A stretch of DNA of 64,000 nucleotides from Pseudomonadota bacterium (lineage in GTDB: Bacteria; Pseudomonadota; Alphaproteobacteria; Rhizobiales; Methylopilaceae): assembly GCA_023388965.1 (NCBI GenBank), contig JAEWFF010000018.1, positions 62,001 to 126,000 on the forward strand, written 5' to 3'. Numbering within the stretch: position 1 is the first letter of the stretch; each line of letters begins with the position of its first letter. The notes under the pieces are model-generated. The model was not told where the DNA came from, searched no databases, and saw only the letters and a list, made by a program, of their open reading frames with translations. Below, piece after piece: positions 26,571-33,597 of this stretch. A program made the translations under genes and the position numbers.

Positions 26571-26927
26571 ATGGATGCGGCGGTGGGGCGGACCGAGGAG
26601 ATCGTCTTCGACGATTTCATGAAGGTCGATATTCGTGTCGGTACGATCAAGAGCGTCGATGCTTTTCCGCAAGCGCGCAAGCCGGCCTGGAAGCTGACGA
26701 TCGATTTCGGTGCGGGGATCGGCGTGAAGCGTTCGTCCGCGCAGATCGCGCATTACGATGCCGAGGCGCTGATCGGCCGCCAGGTTCTGGCGGTCGTCAA
26801 TTTTCCGCCGCGTCAGATCGGTCCGTTCATGTCCGAAGTGCTGACGCTTGGCATTCCGGGCAGGGAAGGGGAGGTCATCCTGATCGGACCGGAACGCCCG
26901 GTGCCGGATGGCGGGCGTCTGTACTAG
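26571..26927 (+). CDS. CsaA-like tRNA-binding-domain protein
   Basis: This 118-residue protein is an EMAP/tRNA-binding OB fold. It has FDDFMKVDIRVGTIKSVDAF, AWKLTIDFGAGIGVKRSSAQ and the family phrase VLAVVNFPPRQIGPFMSEVL with a C-terminal GGRLY. CsaA was described as an export-related chaperone in Bacillus; the fold also binds tRNA. It is the last gene of the proC run and converges with the kinase gene 4 bp away. Confidence 0.9.
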   Translation: MDAAVGRTEEIVFDDFMKVDIRVGTIKSVDAFPQARKPAWKLTIDFGAGIGVKRSSAQIAHYDAEALIGRQVLAVVNFPPRQIGPFMSEVLTLGIPGREGEVILIGPERPVPDGGRLY

Positions 26928-26931
26928 GACG

Positions 26932-28281
26932 TCACGCCGGGATGTAAAGCTCCGCCCGCAGGCCGCCCAGCGCACTTTTTGACAGGACCACGTCGCCGCC
27001 ATGCCCGCGCGCGATATCGCGTGCGATGGTGAGACCGAGGCCCGATCCCGGATGATCGAGATTGCGCGCTTCGTCGAGCCGCAGGAACGGGCGGAACACC
27101 TCGTCGAGCTGGTTCCTGGGAATGCCGGGGCCGTCATCGTCCACGGCGACGACAAGCTGCCCTTTGTCGTGGCGGCCGCGCACCTCGACCTTTCTGGCGA
27201 AGCGCGCCGCGTTCATCACGAGATTGCCGATGGCGCGTTTCAGCGCGTCCGCACGCGCGACGACGGACGGATTTCCGGTGAAGGAAGCGGATATGGCGAC
27301 CCCGCTCCGCCTGGCATCGGCGGCGATTTCATCGAGCAGCGCGGCGGCGTCGATCCGGCGTGCCGTCTCGCCCGCATCGCCGCGCGCAAACGCCAGATAG
27401 CCCTCGAGCATCCGTTCCATCTCGTTCACATCCGCCACGAGATCGTCCACTTCCCCGCTCTGCGGCAGCAGCGCGAGCTGGAGCCGCAGCCGCGTCAATA
27501 CGGTGCGTAGATCGTGCGAAACGCCGGCCAGCATGGTCGTGCGCTGCACGATCTGGCGTTCGATGCGATCGCGCATGGCGAAGAAGGCCTGCGTGGCGCG
27601 GCGGACTTCCTGCGCCCCGCGCGGTTTGAAATCGGCGACGGGACGGCCCCTGCCAAGATCCTCGGCAACGCTGGCAAGCTGCAGGATGGGGCGGATCTGA
27701 TTGCGCAGGAAAAGGATTGCGACCGTGATCAGGAGCAGCGAAGCGCTCACCATCCATACGAGGAAGATGTGGGAGTTCGAGGCATAGGCGCGGCTTACCG
27801 GCGCCGTGAAGCGCATGACGTCCCGGCCTGTCTTGACGCGGATATCGACGCCTCTGGAACGGTCCTGCGCATCGACCCAGAACGGATAATCGACCTGGGT
27901 GGCGAGCGCGTCGGACAGGACGCGTTCGAGAATGAAGAACATTGGCGGCGGGCGCGGCACCGGCAGCGTTCCCCCCGGCTCGACCGAGAGCGACATTCCC
28001 ATCTGCGAGGCGGCGCGCTGAACCACCGGAAGCTCGATGCCGCTGCGGCGCATATCGACCAGAGCCGAAATTTCCTGGGCGACGGAGGTCGACAGGCGCC
28101 GGGTCGTGGCCTGCCAGTGGCGCTCCATGAAAACGAGCGCGACGATCGACTGGAGCAGGATGATCGGCAGGATGACGATCAGGAGCGAGCGTGTGTACAG
28201 CCCGCGCGGCATCAGCGTGCCGAAGCTGCTCGCGCGTTTGCGTGCGATAGTGGGACGCTCGGCCGCCGATGGTGTGGTCAT
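26932..28281 (-). CDS. EnvZ-type sensor histidine kinase with altered H-box
   Basis: This 449-residue membrane kinase has TM1 at about residues 33-52, a periplasmic sensor to about 170, TM2 (IFLVWMVSASLLLITVAILF) and a HAMP domain. The HisKA box is AGVSHDLRTVLTRLRLQLAL, and the HATPase includes NLVMNAARFARKVEV, VDDDGPGIP and GSGLGLTIARDIARGHGG. In the H-box the proline usual after DLRT is Val. It is the third gene of the MarR-OmpR-kinase operon; its ATG overlaps the regulator stop. It should phosphorylate the adjacent regulator. Confidence 0.93.
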   Translation of the reverse strand: MTTPSAAERPTIARKRASSFGTLMPRGLYTRSLLIVILPIILLQSIVALVFMERHWQATTRRLSTSVAQEISALVDMRRSGIELPVVQRAASQMGMSLSVEPGGTLPVPRPPPMFFILERVLSDALATQVDYPFWVDAQDRSRGVDIRVKTGRDVMRFTAPVSRAYASNSHIFLVWMVSASLLLITVAILFLRNQIRPILQLASVAEDLGRGRPVADFKPRGAQEVRRATQAFFAMRDRIERQIVQRTTMLAGVSHDLRTVLTRLRLQLALLPQSGEVDDLVADVNEMERMLEGYLAFARGDAGETARRIDAAALLDEIAADARRSGVAISASFTGNPSVVARADALKRAIGNLVMNAARFARKVEVRGRHDKGQLVVAVDDDGPGIPRNQLDEVFRPFLRLDEARNLDHPGSGLGLTIARDIARGHGGDVVLSKSALGGLRAELYIPA

Positions 28282-28982
28282 GGCTCGACCATGAGCCGGT
28301 AGCCCGCGCCGCGCACGGTCTGCAGCAGGAGCGGATGGGCGGGATCGGTCTCGATCTTGCGGCGCAGGCGATTGATCTGGACATCGACGGCGCGGTCGTT
28401 GGCGGCGGCGTTTCCGGCGAGGCCTTCGCGCGAAACGGGGCCGCCGTTCTGTTCCGCCAGCAGCCGAAGCAGTTCGCGCTCGCGTTCGGTGAGATGGATC
28501 GTCTCGTCGCCGCGGGTGAGTTCGCCGCGCGCGAGATGGAAGGAGAAGGGGCCGAAGCGCACCGCATCGCGGTTCGGGGCCGCGGCCGTGCTGCGCCGCA
28601 GGATATTGGCGACACGCAGGAGAAGCTCGCGCGGCTCGAACGGCTTGGACATGTAGTCCTCGACCCCGCTTTCGAGGCCGCGAATGCGGTCCTGCGCATC
28701 GCCAAGCGCGGTCAGCATCAGGATCGGCACCGGCCGGCCCTGTTTGAGCGAGGTCGCCAGTTCCAGCCCGCTCTCGCCCGGCATCATGACGTCGAGGATC
28801 ATCAGGTCGAAGGTCAGCCCGTTCATGCGCGCGCGCGCCTCGGCCGCCGAGCCCGCAGCCGTGACGCGATAGCCCGCCTCCGAAAGATAGCGCGCCAGAA
28901 GGCCGCGCAGACGCGCATCGTCATCGACGACGAGAAGGTGCGGCGCGCCGTCCGGAACACCCATGCCTTCACGCAGGGTCAT
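28278..28982 (-). CDS. OmpR-family response regulator (PetR-like)
   Basis: This 234-residue protein has a receiver domain with the acidic pair (LLVVDDDAR), phosphorylation Asp in DLMILDVMMPGESGLELA and Lys in EDYMSKPFEPRELLLRV. The winged helix follows (LTERERELLRLLAEQNGGPV, INRLRRKIETDPAHPLLLQT). A MarR gene just upstream plus an OmpR gene recalls petP-petR of Rhodobacter capsulatus. That link is from memory and is inference. It overlaps both neighbours by four bases. Confidence 0.93.
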   Translation of the reverse strand: MTLREGMGVPDGAPHLLVVDDDARLRGLLARYLSEAGYRVTAAGSAAEARARMNGLTFDLMILDVMMPGESGLELATSLKQGRPVPILMLTALGDAQDRIRGLESGVEDYMSKPFEPRELLLRVANILRRSTAAAPNRDAVRFGPFSFHLARGELTRGDETIHLTERERELLRLLAEQNGGPVSREGLAGNAAANDRAVDVQINRLRRKIETDPAHPLLLQTVRGAGYRLMVEP

Positions 28983-29506
28983 GGCGGCGCATCCCTGTCG
29001 TGATGGCCGACGAGGCGTTCCACGTCCGGCCGCTCATTCGTATCCACCATCGCGGTCAGAAACCGGCTCGTGATCTCGCGCGCGCCGGGGCCGGCCGCCG
29101 CGATGGCCGTGTCGATGCGGTGCGATTGCAGGACGGAGAGTTCGTGGGCCAGCTTTTCGCCCTTGGCGGTGACGCGCAGCAGGCGCTGGCGGCGGTCGGT
29201 GCTGCCTTCCTGCACCTCGACGAAGCCCTCATCGACCAGATCGCGCAGAACGCGGCCGAGGCTCTGTTTGGTGATCTTGAGGATGTTCAGCAGTTCGGCG
29301 ACGGTGAGGCCGGGATTGCGGCTGACGAAATGCAGAACCCGGTGATGGGCCCGCCCGAAGCCATAGCGCACGAGCACGGCATCGGCCTCCTGCACGAAAT
29401 CGCGATAGGCGAAGAACAGCAGTTCGATCAGTTCGTAAGACAGCTCCGCCGGTGGTTCTCCGGCAGCGGCGGCAGGGGTACGGCGCGAGGAAATTATGTC
29501 AGTCAT
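28979..29506 (-). CDS. MarR-family regulator (PetP-like)
   Basis: This 175-residue protein has a central winged helix: VLHFVSRNPGLTVAELLNIL, then KITKQSLGRVLRDLVDEGFV and the wing STDRRQRLLRVTAKG. It is the first gene of the MarR-OmpR-kinase operon. A 7-bp-arm dyad covers its start codon (29495-29515), which suggests autoregulation. It diverges from ilvE. Confidence 0.92.
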   Translation of the reverse strand: MTDIISSRRTPAAAAGEPPAELSYELIELLFFAYRDFVQEADAVLVRYGFGRAHHRVLHFVSRNPGLTVAELLNILKITKQSLGRVLRDLVDEGFVEVQEGSTDRRQRLLRVTAKGEKLAHELSVLQSHRIDTAIAAAGPGAREITSRFLTAMVDTNERPDVERLVGHHDRDAPP

Positions 29507-29515
29507 ATTGACATA
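29495..29515. promoter_or_regulatory. Dyad over the marR start codon
   Basis: TATGTCA-N7-TGACATA is a perfect 7-bp inverted repeat. The spacer contains the marR ATG (complement at 29504-29506). It may be an autoregulatory site of the MarR protein. It is AT-rich against the background. Confidence 0.5.
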
Positions 29516-29648
29516 TTATCGGCATTGAACCCATGATCCAACCCATGGCCGGGGCGCACGCTTGATCCGGGCGCCCAAAGCGCCGACCATTGCATTGAAA
29601 AACTACCGGCTCGCGCGCCGGAACGATAGTCCGGCAAGGGAGGAAGTC

Positions 29649-30542
29649 ATGCTCGTCAATCCGTTCGACGATCGTCCGGGGTTCATCTGGCTCGATGGCG
29701 GTTTCGTGCCCTGGCAGGACGCGCGTCTTCATGTCCTGACGCATGGCCTGCATTATGCGAGCGCGGTGTTCGAGGGCGAGCGGGCTTACGGCGGCGAGAT
29801 CTTCAAGCTGACCGAGCATACCGAGCGGCTCAAGGAATCGGCCCGCATTCTCGATTTCGAGATTCCCTATTCGGTCGAGGAGATCGATCAGGCCTGCCGC
29901 GACACGCTCGTCAAGCAGGGCTTCAAGGACGCCTATGTGCGCCCTGTCGCCTGGCGCGGCTCGGAGATGATGGCCGTTTCCGCCCAGCACAGCAAAATCC
30001 ATCTTGCGATCGCGGTCTGGGAATGGCCGAGCTATTTCGATCCCGAGCAGCGGCTGAAGGGCCTGAAGCTCGATGTTTCCGAATGGCGCCGGCCCGATCC
30101 GCGCACCATTCCCTGCAAGGCCAAGGCGGCCGGTCTGTACATGATCTGCACGCTGTCCAAGCATGCCGCCGAGCGCAAGGGCTTCGCCGACGCCCTGATG
30201 CTGGACTGGCGGGGGCAGGTCGCCGAATGCACGGGCGCCAATATCTTCTTCGTCAAGGATGGCGAACTGCACACGCCGCTCCCGGACTGCTTCCTCGACG
30301 GCATCACGCGCCGCACGGTCATCGACCTTGCCAAGCGCCGCAATATCCCGGTCTTCGAACGCGTGATCATGCCGGAGGAGCTCGAGGGCTTCCAGCAATG
30401 CTTCATCGTCGGAACCGCTGCCGAGGTGACGCCGGTTTCGCAGATCGCCGACTGGTCCTTCGAGGTCGGGGATATGACCAAGACGCTGATGGCCGATTAC
30501 ACGGCCGAGGTTCAGCCCAAAAAGGCGTCGGCCGCCGCCTGA
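29649..30542 (+). CDS. ilvE: Branched-chain amino acid aminotransferase
   Basis: This 297-residue class IV PLP aminotransferase catalyses the last step of Val, Leu and Ile synthesis. It has HVLTHGLHYASAVFEGERAY, YVRPVAWRGSEMM, the PLP-lysine region IPCKAKAAGLYMICTLSKHA, and the class signature ALMLDWRGQVAECTGANIFF. GTAAEVTPVSQIADWSFEVG is at the C-terminus. The start at 29649 has GGGAGG just upstream; an in-frame ATG-less extension to 29562 was rejected. Confidence 0.96.
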   Translation: MLVNPFDDRPGFIWLDGGFVPWQDARLHVLTHGLHYASAVFEGERAYGGEIFKLTEHTERLKESARILDFEIPYSVEEIDQACRDTLVKQGFKDAYVRPVAWRGSEMMAVSAQHSKIHLAIAVWEWPSYFDPEQRLKGLKLDVSEWRRPDPRTIPCKAKAAGLYMICTLSKHAAERKGFADALMLDWRGQVAECTGANIFFVKDGELHTPLPDCFLDGITRRTVIDLAKRRNIPVFERVIMPEELEGFQQCFIVGTAAEVTPVSQIADWSFEVGDMTKTLMADYTAEVQPKKASAAA

Positions 30543-30566
30543 CGATCCTCCCGGTCCCGCGAAAAC

Positions 30567-30923
30567 CTAGATCAGTTCGCCGCGCTCTTCGTCGCTGCCC
30601 CGGGCGCGGCGCAGGAGTTCGGCGATCAGATCGCGGTTCGACAGCGCCCGCAGCGTCGCGCAGCCGTGCTGGATCAGCACCACTTCGGAATCGGTGCCGC
30701 GCTCGATCACGATCAGCGTTTCGGCGGTCTGCACCTCATCGGCGTTGCCGAGCATGAAGGCGAGCGCCCGGCTGAGCGCCCCTTCCTCGCTGATGACCGT
30801 GACCTTGGACATTTGTCCGCGCGTGTCCCGCACCACATCGTCGACCGTATCGCAGGCCAATGCGGGCCCTGCCGCCATCAGCGCGGCGGCGATTGCCAAA
30901 CCTGTCGATCGTCCTCGGGTCAT
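30567..30923 (-). CDS. Small secreted protein, conserved hypothetical
   Basis: This 118-residue protein has a signal peptide (MTRGRSTGLAIAAALMAAGP, cleavage near ALA). The mature part has two cysteines (ACDTV and HGCAT) likely to pair, and a charged C-terminus (RARGSDEERGELI). I chose the ATG at 30923 over the open frame to 31007 because of the signal peptide. It converges with ilvE, 24 bp away. No family recognised. Confidence 0.65.
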   Translation of the reverse strand: MTRGRSTGLAIAAALMAAGPALACDTVDDVVRDTRGQMSKVTVISEEGALSRALAFMLGNADEVQTAETLIVIERGTDSEVVLIQHGCATLRALSNRDLIAELLRRARGSDEERGELI

Positions 30924-31398
30924 GACCGCAATCCCTTGTGAATGCTCGCCTGCGTTGGCCGTTTGACGAATGTGCACGCGGAGATTCGTGCTTCGCAAGC
31001 CAGCCATGCGCTCAGGTCAAGGCTCTCCCGACAAGAATTCGTGCGGCGTCCCCAAAGTTTCATTGAAACAATTCGATATAAGTTCACGGCATCTTCAGGG
31101 CAGGAATGTGCTCTCATCGAGCGAACATCATGAGTTTTCGTAGTATATCAGATCGTTATTAAATATATTAAAGATCAAACGAAGTAATTACGAGAACGTA
31201 TCAATGAAGTAAATATGGCGATGTCGCCAAATTAGCTCCACATTGTTACTCATTGAGACCTATAAAAAGCCCTCATCCATTTGTTTAGGTGTGACACCTG
31301 ACCACACGGGCAGGTGTGGAACCTTTGAAGAAACTCGTCCATATGCCGGCCACCGAAAACGAAGCCTGCTGTCGCAGGCGATCCCCCTGGAGAAAGTA
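30924..31398. promoter_or_regulatory. AT-rich 475-bp intergenic region with two dyads
   Basis: No gene is evident. 31130-31260 is distinctly AT-rich (TTATTAAATATATTAAAGAT). Two inverted repeats follow near the amidase gene: AGGTGT-g-ACACCT (31287-31299) and CCACAC-gggcag-GTGTGG (31302-31319). They lie about 80-110 bp upstream of that gene's ATG and may be operators or an RNA structure in its leader. Confidence 0.5.
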
Positions 31399-31956
31399 AT
31401 GATGCGTATGCTCCTCGCGGTGATCGTTGCTCTGTGCGCGTTCGCTAGCCCCTCTCTGGCCAACAATGTCTGGCCGCACCTTCAAGAAGGGATGTCCACC
31501 GGTTCCGGTGCGGCTCTCAAGGAAGGCCGTGCGTCCGCCGGTCCGAAGTCCGTGCGTGCGGATGACGACGATCGCGGCACCCGGAGCTCTCGGAGCTCCG
31601 GCAAGAGCGCTGTTGCGCTCGCAGAGCGTTATCTCGGCACCAATCCGACGAAGATGCGCCGCCTGTGGTGCGCCAACTTCATGGGCATGATCGAGAAGCA
31701 GGCCGGCCGCGCCGGCACCGGCTCCAATTTCGCGAAATCCTATGCGAGCTATGGCAAGCGCGTGTCGCGCCATGAAGTGCGCCCCGGCGATATCGCCGTG
31801 ATGTCGCGCGGCAAGGGCGGTGGCCATGTCGGCTATTTCGTCGGCTGGGCGCCCAACGGCAAGGCGATCCTGATTTCCGGCAACAGCCGCGGCGGCAAGG
31901 TCTCGAAGGGCCAGTATGCCGCGAGCCGCATCTTTGCCTGGCGCCGCCCGGCCTGA
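31399..31956 (+). CDS. TIGR02594/CHAP-like secreted amidase-fold protein
   Basis: This 185-residue protein has a signal peptide (MMRMLLAVIVALCAFASPSL). A low-complexity Arg/Asp/Ser linker (DDDDRGTRSSRSSGK) follows, then a cysteine-histidine peptidase-like domain. LWCANFMGMIEKQAGRAG carries the catalytic-type Cys, and GGHVGYFVGW the His. The fold is that of CHAP/NlpC cell-wall amidases, so peptidoglycan is the likely substrate. GGAG precedes the ATG at 31399 by about 8 nt. Confidence 0.85.
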   Translation: MMRMLLAVIVALCAFASPSLANNVWPHLQEGMSTGSGAALKEGRASAGPKSVRADDDDRGTRSSRSSGKSAVALAERYLGTNPTKMRRLWCANFMGMIEKQAGRAGTGSNFAKSYASYGKRVSRHEVRPGDIAVMSRGKGGGHVGYFVGWAPNGKAILISGNSRGGKVSKGQYAASRIFAWRRPA

Positions 31957-31977
31957 CCGGATCGCGACGTCATGAAC

Positions 31978-32006
31978 AAGCCGCGTCCCGAAAGGGCGCG
32001 GCTTTT
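31978..32006. terminator. Bidirectional terminator between the amidase gene and arsR
   Basis: GCCGCGTCCC-gaaa-GGGCGCGGC (one bulged T) is flanked by AA on the left and TTTT on the right. It serves the amidase gene and, on the other strand, the end of arsR. Confidence 0.85.
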
Positions 32007-32329
32007 CATTTTGCCTTGAGGTCGGCCATCCGTTTTTCGACGACGAGTTGCGCGCCTTCGCAGACCAGCGCGCACAGATCGCGCACGATCGGCAGGGCAA
32101 TCTCGTAGACGACACGCGTGCCGTGAGGCGTACGCACAACGATGCCCGCATCGTGAAGCAGGCCGAGCTGTCGCGAGACGTTTGACTGTTTGAGGCCGGT
32201 CTCGGCCACGATCTCGCCGACGCTGCGGGGCGCATCCCAGAGAACGCGCAGGATCTTGAGGCGCGAAGCTTCGCCCAGCACCGCCAGCAGGCGGGCCGCA
32301 CCCTCGATCTGGCCGTCCGTCATCTCCAT
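32006..32329 (-). CDS. ArsR-family repressor of the sulfur-import cassette
   Basis: This 107-residue winged-helix protein has RLLAVLGEASRLKILRVLWD, SVGEIVAETGLKQSNVSRQL and the wing VVRTPHGTRVVYEIA. It holds only two cysteines, close together in RDLCALVCEGAQ. I chose the ATG at 32329; the open frame goes on to 32446 without support. It diverges from two YeeE/YedE genes, so it probably controls them. Related regulators (BigR/SqrR) sense sulfide or persulfide through cysteines, but the cysteine spacing here differs. Confidence 0.88.
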   Translation of the reverse strand: MEMTDGQIEGAARLLAVLGEASRLKILRVLWDAPRSVGEIVAETGLKQSNVSRQLGLLHDAGIVVRTPHGTRVVYEIALPIVRDLCALVCEGAQLVVEKRMADLKAK

Positions 32330-32374
32330 GAAATCTCTCTGCCGGGCTTTGCCCGCGACTCGCAAGATAGGGTG

Positions 32375-32417
32375 TTGACGGTTTCTCTTCAATCGATATA
32401 TGAGTACATAATCATAT
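32375..32417 (+). promoter_or_regulatory. Promoter and operator of the yeeE/yedE pair
   Basis: A -35-like TTGACG lies at 32375-32380. An operator ATATGA-N8-TCATAT lies at 32398-32417 and overlaps a -10-like ATATGA/TATATG at 16-17 bp spacing. The ATG of the first transporter gene follows at 32434 with GGAG at 32421-32424. The ArsR protein next door is the likely ligand. Confidence 0.6.
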
Positions 32418-32433
32418 AGTGGAGATTGATCCA

Positions 32434-32997
32434 ATGTCGTCAACACTCACATCCGCACCGGGCAAAGCGGAGCGCGCCTGTGCGATCCGGGACTGGACGC
32501 CCTATGCGGCCGGCGCAGGTATCGGCATCCTGAGCTGGACCGTGTTCGCCGTGGTCGATGCACCGATCGGCATTACGACCGCGCTGTCGCAGGCCGCGGG
32601 CGCGGCGGCGGCTCCGGTGATCGGCGCGGAGGCGGTGGCCGGCAATTCATACTGGGCGAAGACGGTGCCGGCCTGGGATTACGGGACGCTGTTTCTGGCC
32701 GGAACGCTGCTCGGCGCCTTCGTCTCGGCGCTCGTGAGCGGGCGCTTCCGCTTCGAGGCCGTGCCGCAGGTCTGGCGCGAACGGTTCGGCCCGTCGAAGG
32801 TCCGGCGCTACGCGGCCGCTTTCCTTGGCGGCATCGTCATCATGTACGGCGCGCGCCTTGCCGGCGGCTGCACGTCCGGACACGGCATTTCGGGCGGGCT
32901 TCAGCTTGCGGTGTCGAGCTGGACCTTCCTTGCGGTGATGTTCGCGACCGGCCTCGGCACAACGGCGATCCTGTATGCCAAAGGAGACAAAAGATGA
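32434..32997 (+). CDS. YeeE/YedE family membrane protein, first subunit
   Basis: This 187-residue protein has about four membrane helices. The family signature is GARLAGGCTSGHGISGGLQL (GCTSGHG), with the cysteine used for thiosulfate or sulfur relay in YeeE-type proteins. GGAG (32421-32424) sits 9 nt upstream of the ATG. It overlaps the next gene by four bases (ATGA). Together they form a split YeeE/YedE (PmpA/PmpB-like) sulfur-compound import pair under ArsR control. Confidence 0.92.
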   Translation: MSSTLTSAPGKAERACAIRDWTPYAAGAGIGILSWTVFAVVDAPIGITTALSQAAGAAAAPVIGAEAVAGNSYWAKTVPAWDYGTLFLAGTLLGAFVSALVSGRFRFEAVPQVWRERFGPSKVRRYAAAFLGGIVIMYGARLAGGCTSGHGISGGLQLAVSSWTFLAVMFATGLGTTAILYAKGDKR

Positions 32998-33542
32998 CCC
33001 TTCCTGTCAGCGGGAGTGCGGCGCTCGTTCTTGCCGTTCTGTTCGGGGCGGCTTTCGGCGCCTTGCTGCATCGCGGCCGCGTCGCCGATTACAACACCAT
33101 CGTCAACCAGTTCCGGATGCGCGATTTCACCGTGCTGAAAGTGATGGGCACGGCCATCGTGGTCGGCGGCATCGGCGTTCTCGCTCTGCAGCAGGCGGGC
33201 CTTGCCGGCGCGCATATCAAGAGCGCGAACATGCTGGCGGTTGGTCTCGGCGCGGCTTTGTTCGGCGTCGGCATGGCCGTGTATGGCTATTGCCCGGGTA
33301 CGGGCGTCGCCGCCATCGGTGCGGGGCGTCTCGATGCGCTGGTCGGCGCGGGCGGTATGCTGGTGGGCGGCGCGCTCTACGCGTTCAGTTTCGACTGGTT
33401 GAGCGAGCACGTTCTTTCCGTCGCCGCGCTCGGCAAGATCACTCTGGCCGATATCAGCGGAATTCCGGCTCTTGCCATACTTCTCGCGCTCGGCGTGCTC
33501 GCGGCGTTCGGCTTCCGGGCGCTGGAAAAAGCCCGCCTGTAA
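32994..33542 (+). CDS. YeeE/YedE family membrane protein, second subunit
   Basis: This 182-residue protein has about five membrane helices. It carries the second-half signature AVYGYCPGTGVAAIGAGRLD (the CPGT motif) and NTIVNQFRMRDFTVLKVMG. It complements the upstream gene, and the two halves correspond to one full-length YeeE protein. A strong terminator follows the stop. Confidence 0.92.
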   Translation: MTLPVSGSAALVLAVLFGAAFGALLHRGRVADYNTIVNQFRMRDFTVLKVMGTAIVVGGIGVLALQQAGLAGAHIKSANMLAVGLGAALFGVGMAVYGYCPGTGVAAIGAGRLDALVGAGGMLVGGALYAFSFDWLSEHVLSVAALGKITLADISGIPALAILLALGVLAAFGFRALEKARL

Positions 33543-33548
33543 CGACAA

Positions 33549-33576
33549 AGGCCGCGCCCGGGGGCGCGGCCTCTTT
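33549..33576 (+). terminator. Terminator after the yeeE/yedE pair
   Basis: A perfect 11-bp stem AGGCCGCGCCC-gg-GGGCGCGGCCT is followed by CTTTATTTT. Confidence 0.92.
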
Positions 33577-33597
33577 ATTTTGCGGAGAGGGAAGGCC

